Below, in pieces: positions 14,115 through 15,824 of a stretch of DNA of 15,824 nucleotides (the first letter of the stretch is position 1; each line of letters starts with the position of its first letter). Location of the stretch: positions 1 through 15,824 of the forward strand of contig JAGCET010000002.1 of assembly GCA_017650505.1 (NCBI GenBank). Reading direction: 5' to 3'. A model generated the notes under the pieces. That model worked only from the letters and a program-made list of their open reading frames with translations. It was not told where the DNA came from and did no database searches. Made by a program: the position numbers and the translations under genes. The stretch is from Alphaproteobacteria bacterium. Its GTDB lineage: Bacteria; Pseudomonadota; Alphaproteobacteria; Rs-D84.

Positions 14115-14142
14115 TTGACAAACATATTCAAAAGTGTATAAT
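14115..14142 (+). promoter_or_regulatory. Strong promoter of the 101-residue protein gene
   Basis: Both consensus hexamers are present: TTGACA (14115-14120) and TATAAT (14137-14142), 16 bases apart. This is the best-looking sigma-70 promoter in the window. Confidence 0.78.
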
Positions 14143-14166
14143 AGTAAAAAACCGAAAGGATTAAAA

Positions 14167-14472
14167 ATGTCAGGTACATCTTATAAAGAAAAATATGACA
14201 CAAACCTGAAAAGTTTGATGGATTTAATTCCAACGGCGGGAGCCATCAGCAAACAGGTTGATGAATTGGGATTTAAACAGAAGTCCATACGGTGGGTTGT
14301 TGATGACCGTGTTGTTTATTCGCTGTCGCGCGGTGTTTATTCAATTGACCATAACCTTGACGAAACCCGGCTGTTCGTTATGAAATTAAAAGATTATAAA
14401 AAATTTGCCACAGAATGTGACAAAAGACGCAACGAATTGCTTGGGACAAGTCAACAAAATGCGAAAAAATAA
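14167..14472 (+). CDS. Small basic protein of unknown function
   Basis: 101 residues from the ATG at 14167, which follows AAAGGA at seven bases. An upstream in-frame ATG at 14134 lies inside the promoter and cannot be the start. The sequence opens with a helix-like part (SYKEKYDTNLKSLMDLIP), then GAISKQVDELGFKQKSIRW, a strand-rich middle (VVDDRVVYSLSRGVYSID) and a lysine-rich helix to the end. The ISKQVDELGFKQKSIRW stretch could be a DNA-recognition-type helix pair, but I do not recognise a family. Its strong promoter suggests good expression. The stop lies six bases before the end of the convergent lysozyme gene. Confidence 0.75.
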   Translation: MSGTSYKEKYDTNLKSLMDLIPTAGAISKQVDELGFKQKSIRWVVDDRVVYSLSRGVYSIDHNLDETRLFVMKLKDYKKFATECDKRRNELLGTSQQNAKK

Positions 14473-14478
14473 TTCCCT

Positions 14479-14973
14479 TTAACTATTAAACAGGGCGAAT
14501 TCTTGATTCCTGCGATTGGTCAGGCCCGGCATTTCTTTGCCGCCGGATTTGTTCCATGCTTTCCATGCAGATTCCAATGTTGGATAGACAGAACCGCGGA
14601 AATTAGGGTTGTTGATATATTTAACAACCGTGGAATTTGCAAAATTTCTTGCCCCAATATTATACGCCAAAGACACAAGTGCATCGTACTGGTTCTGGGT
14701 TAGTGGTGTTGTAATATTATTTCCAACCGCACGTTCGGCCACGGCAATATCGGCACACAATAAATCTGTTGCGGCGGTTTCGGTGATTCCGGTGGCGAAA
14801 TCTTCCCCCCGTGTTATAAGGTGCCCATATCCAATGGTCGCACCCGGTGGCAGGGGTTTGTTTGGGTTTACTGGTTTGCCTGTTTTATCATCATAAATTA
14901 CATGTTTGTCGCCTTGTTTAACGCAGCCTTCAAGGCGTTTAAGCATATTTATGCCATTATTGCTTATTTTCAT
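14479..14973 (-). CDS. GH24 (phage-type) lysozyme
   Basis: 164 residues of the T4/P22-type muramidase family, which cuts the glycan chains of peptidoglycan. The catalytic Glu15 lies in KRLEG, the second acidic residue is probably Asp28 in VIYDD, and Thr46 starts the family motif TIGYGHLI. The segment between Asp28 and Thr46 (KTGKPVNPNKPLPPG) is longer than in T4 lysozyme. Further family motifs are TPLTQNQYDALVSLAYNIG (89-107) and LTNRRNQEFALF at the end. There is no signal peptide and no holin or other phage gene nearby, so it may be a domesticated prophage lysin or a remnant. AAAGGA lies seven bases before the ATG. Confidence 0.92.
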   Translation of the reverse strand: MKISNNGINMLKRLEGCVKQGDKHVIYDDKTGKPVNPNKPLPPGATIGYGHLITRGEDFATGITETAATDLLCADIAVAERAVGNNITTPLTQNQYDALVSLAYNIGARNFANSTVVKYINNPNFRGSVYPTLESAWKAWNKSGGKEMPGLTNRRNQEFALFNS

Positions 14974-14990
14974 AATAAAATCCTTTTGCT

Positions 14991-15053
14991 AAAAAAAATC
15001 CCGCATATCGGGTCCAATATGATGTTTATTTTGAATTGGTAAAATGACGGGAT
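14991..15053 (-). promoter_or_regulatory. Structured leader with terminator-like hairpin before the lysozyme gene
   Basis: Read on the minus strand, CCCG/CGGG (15009-15012 with 15000-15003) forms a short hairpin followed by a run of T (14991-14998), ending 18 bases before the start codon. An alternative is nested pairing of ATCCCG (15048-15053) with CGGGAT (14998-15003) around CCAAT/ATTGG (15035-15039 with 15014-15018). Two exclusive structures suggest attenuation, or simply a terminator. Confidence 0.35.
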
Positions 15054-15057
15054 AAAT

Positions 15058-15079
15058 AAAAAAGACGGCAAAAACCGCC
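15058..15079 (-). terminator. Terminator-like hairpin early in the lysozyme leader
   Basis: On the minus strand GGCGG (15075-15079) pairs with CCGTC (15064-15068), including one G-T pair, and is followed by TTTTTT. It lies only about 10 bases after the predicted start of transcription. Confidence 0.4.
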
Positions 15080-15094
15080 CGCTTGATTGCCCGC

Positions 15095-15123
15095 ATTATA
15101 TCACAATTTGCGCAAAAAATCAA
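15095..15123 (-). promoter_or_regulatory. Promoter upstream of the lysozyme gene
   Basis: On the minus strand TTGATT (15118-15123) and TATAAT (15095-15100) are 17 bases apart, and a TG one base before the -10 box makes it an extended -10 element. The lysozyme ATG is about 120 bases downstream. Confidence 0.65.
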
Positions 15124-15198
15124 CGAAAATGTGGCGGTGCGCAGATGCACGATTTGTTGCAATTCGGAAAAGAAATAAAAATGTTTTTCAAAATTTTA

Positions 15199-15207
15199 TG
15201 ATATAAT
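15199..15207 (+). promoter_or_regulatory. Extended -10 promoter of the alpha/beta hydrolase gene
   Basis: TGATATAAT at 15199-15207 is a complete extended -10 element about 26 bases before the ATG at 15233. No clear -35 box is visible. Confidence 0.5.
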
Positions 15208-15232
15208 ATTCCGTAAATAATGGAGATATAAA

Positions 15233-15793
15233 ATGAATATTGTTTTTTGTCATGGTGTCATGGACCCAGATGAAGATTGGGTAACCCGTGAATCTACACC
15301 AATAAAAAATTGGGCTTATTGGTTACAATTTAAAGTTGAAAAAGATTTTAATGGCCTTATGCAAATTCCATTTTTTCCGCATGCTCATGCATTATTAATG
15401 AAATACGAAGAATGGGCAAAGATAATGGATAGACAAGATATAAACTCTGATACCATTTTAATCGGACATTCTGCGGGCGGTGGTTTTATATTGAAATACA
15501 TGATGCAACACCCAGAATTAAGAATTCGCCAAATAATTTTAGTTGCACCTTGGATAGATGTCGAAGATATTCAACCTTTTGGTTTTTATAAAGATTTCAA
15601 ATTAGATAATGGTGTTGTAAAACAAACTAGAAACGGAACAGATTTGTTGATTTCCAACGATGACGATAAAGACATTTTGAGTAGTGTTAATAAAATTACC
15701 AAAAACATACCAGATATTCGTGTTCATAAATTTAGTGGACGCGGGCATTTTATAAGCGATACATTACCAGAAATCATCCAGATTATAAAGTAG
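15233..15793 (+). CDS. Alpha/beta hydrolase, RBBP9/YdeN-like serine hydrolase
   Basis: 186 residues, the usual size of the small RBBP9/YdeN-type serine hydrolases. The nucleophile elbow is GHSAGG with Ser80. The probable acid is one of the aspartates in SNDDDKD (143-145), and the base is His172 in GRGHF, giving a complete triad. The N-terminus MNIVFCHGVM matches the first strand and oxyanion HG of the fold, and APWID (105-109) follows the fourth strand. The substrate is unknown; no signal peptide is present, so it acts in the cytoplasm. GGAG lies seven bases before the ATG. The gene looks more AT-rich than the centre of the window. Confidence 0.88.
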   Translation: MNIVFCHGVMDPDEDWVTRESTPIKNWAYWLQFKVEKDFNGLMQIPFFPHAHALLMKYEEWAKIMDRQDINSDTILIGHSAGGGFILKYMMQHPELRIRQIILVAPWIDVEDIQPFGFYKDFKLDNGVVKQTRNGTDLLISNDDDKDILSSVNKITKNIPDIRVHKFSGRGHFISDTLPEIIQIIK

Positions 15794-15812
15794 TAATACC
15801 CACAACAAATAC

Positions 15813-15822
15813 GAACTAAGGA
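15813..15822 (+). promoter_or_regulatory. Ribosome binding site of a gene beyond the right edge
   Basis: GAACTAAGGA just before the window end is identical to the ten bases at 12928-12937 that lead the two-domain protein gene. A start codon is expected a few bases past the edge; the short gap suggests co-transcription with the hydrolase. Confidence 0.4.
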
Positions 15823-15824
15823 AA

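Noticed and set aside
14134..14166. Earlier ATG for the 101-residue protein
   Set aside because: It lies inside the strong promoter at 14115-14142 and would not be transcribed.
14991..15097. 35-codon minus-strand ORF (MRAIKRAVFAVFF start)
   Set aside because: Its ATG overlaps the -10 box of the predicted promoter, it has no ribosome binding site, and its end is formed by a T-run.
1..15824. CRISPR array, transposase or rRNA
   Set aside because: No regularly spaced repeats, no transposase-like ORF and no rRNA sequence were seen.

Overview
The window reads as chromosome of an anaerobic, Gram-negative, probably alphaproteobacterial organism of moderate-to-low GC. Grounds: an LPS-transport lipoprotein (LptE) next to holA, a ZapA gene paired with a small coiled-coil gene, an alphaproteobacterial-looking ParC, and an oxygen-sensitive class III ribonucleotide reductase. 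An uncultured gut-type alphaproteobacterium would fit, but that placement is inference.

Left part (1-3307, all minus strand): an operon of a small coiled-coil gene, zapA and parC, starting from a promoter so close to the first ATG that the mRNA may be leaderless. Downstream, a separately promoted gene of unknown function runs off the left edge. On the plus strand (3397-4761) follow two unknown genes, a highly acidic protein and a two-helix membrane protein. The second overlaps tail-to-tail with a minus-strand operon lptE-holA-map-radC (7663 down to 4731) whose genes overlap or almost touch. Back on the plus strand, 7745-8980 encodes a membrane-anchored, cysteine-rich envelope protein, closed by two hairpins.

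The centre (8981-12342) is the most informative part: a class III RNR operon. A 390-base leader carries what look like two pairs of NrdR boxes. nrdD lacks its C-terminal glycyl-radical domain. That domain is encoded by a separate 61-residue gene with its own strong ribosome binding site, followed three bases later by the radical-SAM activase gene nrdG. The reductase therefore appears to be split, with the radical-bearing glycine supplied in trans, in a way that recalls stand-alone glycyl-radical proteins such as GrcA/YfiD of pyruvate formate-lyase. A strong hairpin ends the operon.

Right part (12343-15824): rpmG (minus), tRNA-Leu(UAG) with its terminator, a structured GC-rich block, an unknown protein built from two copies of one domain, a 36-residue LptM-like lipoprotein, an unknown 101-residue basic protein, a GH24 lysozyme behind a structured leader, and a small alpha/beta hydrolase. 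The window ends in a ribosome binding site for a further gene. No CRISPR array, transposase or rRNA was seen.
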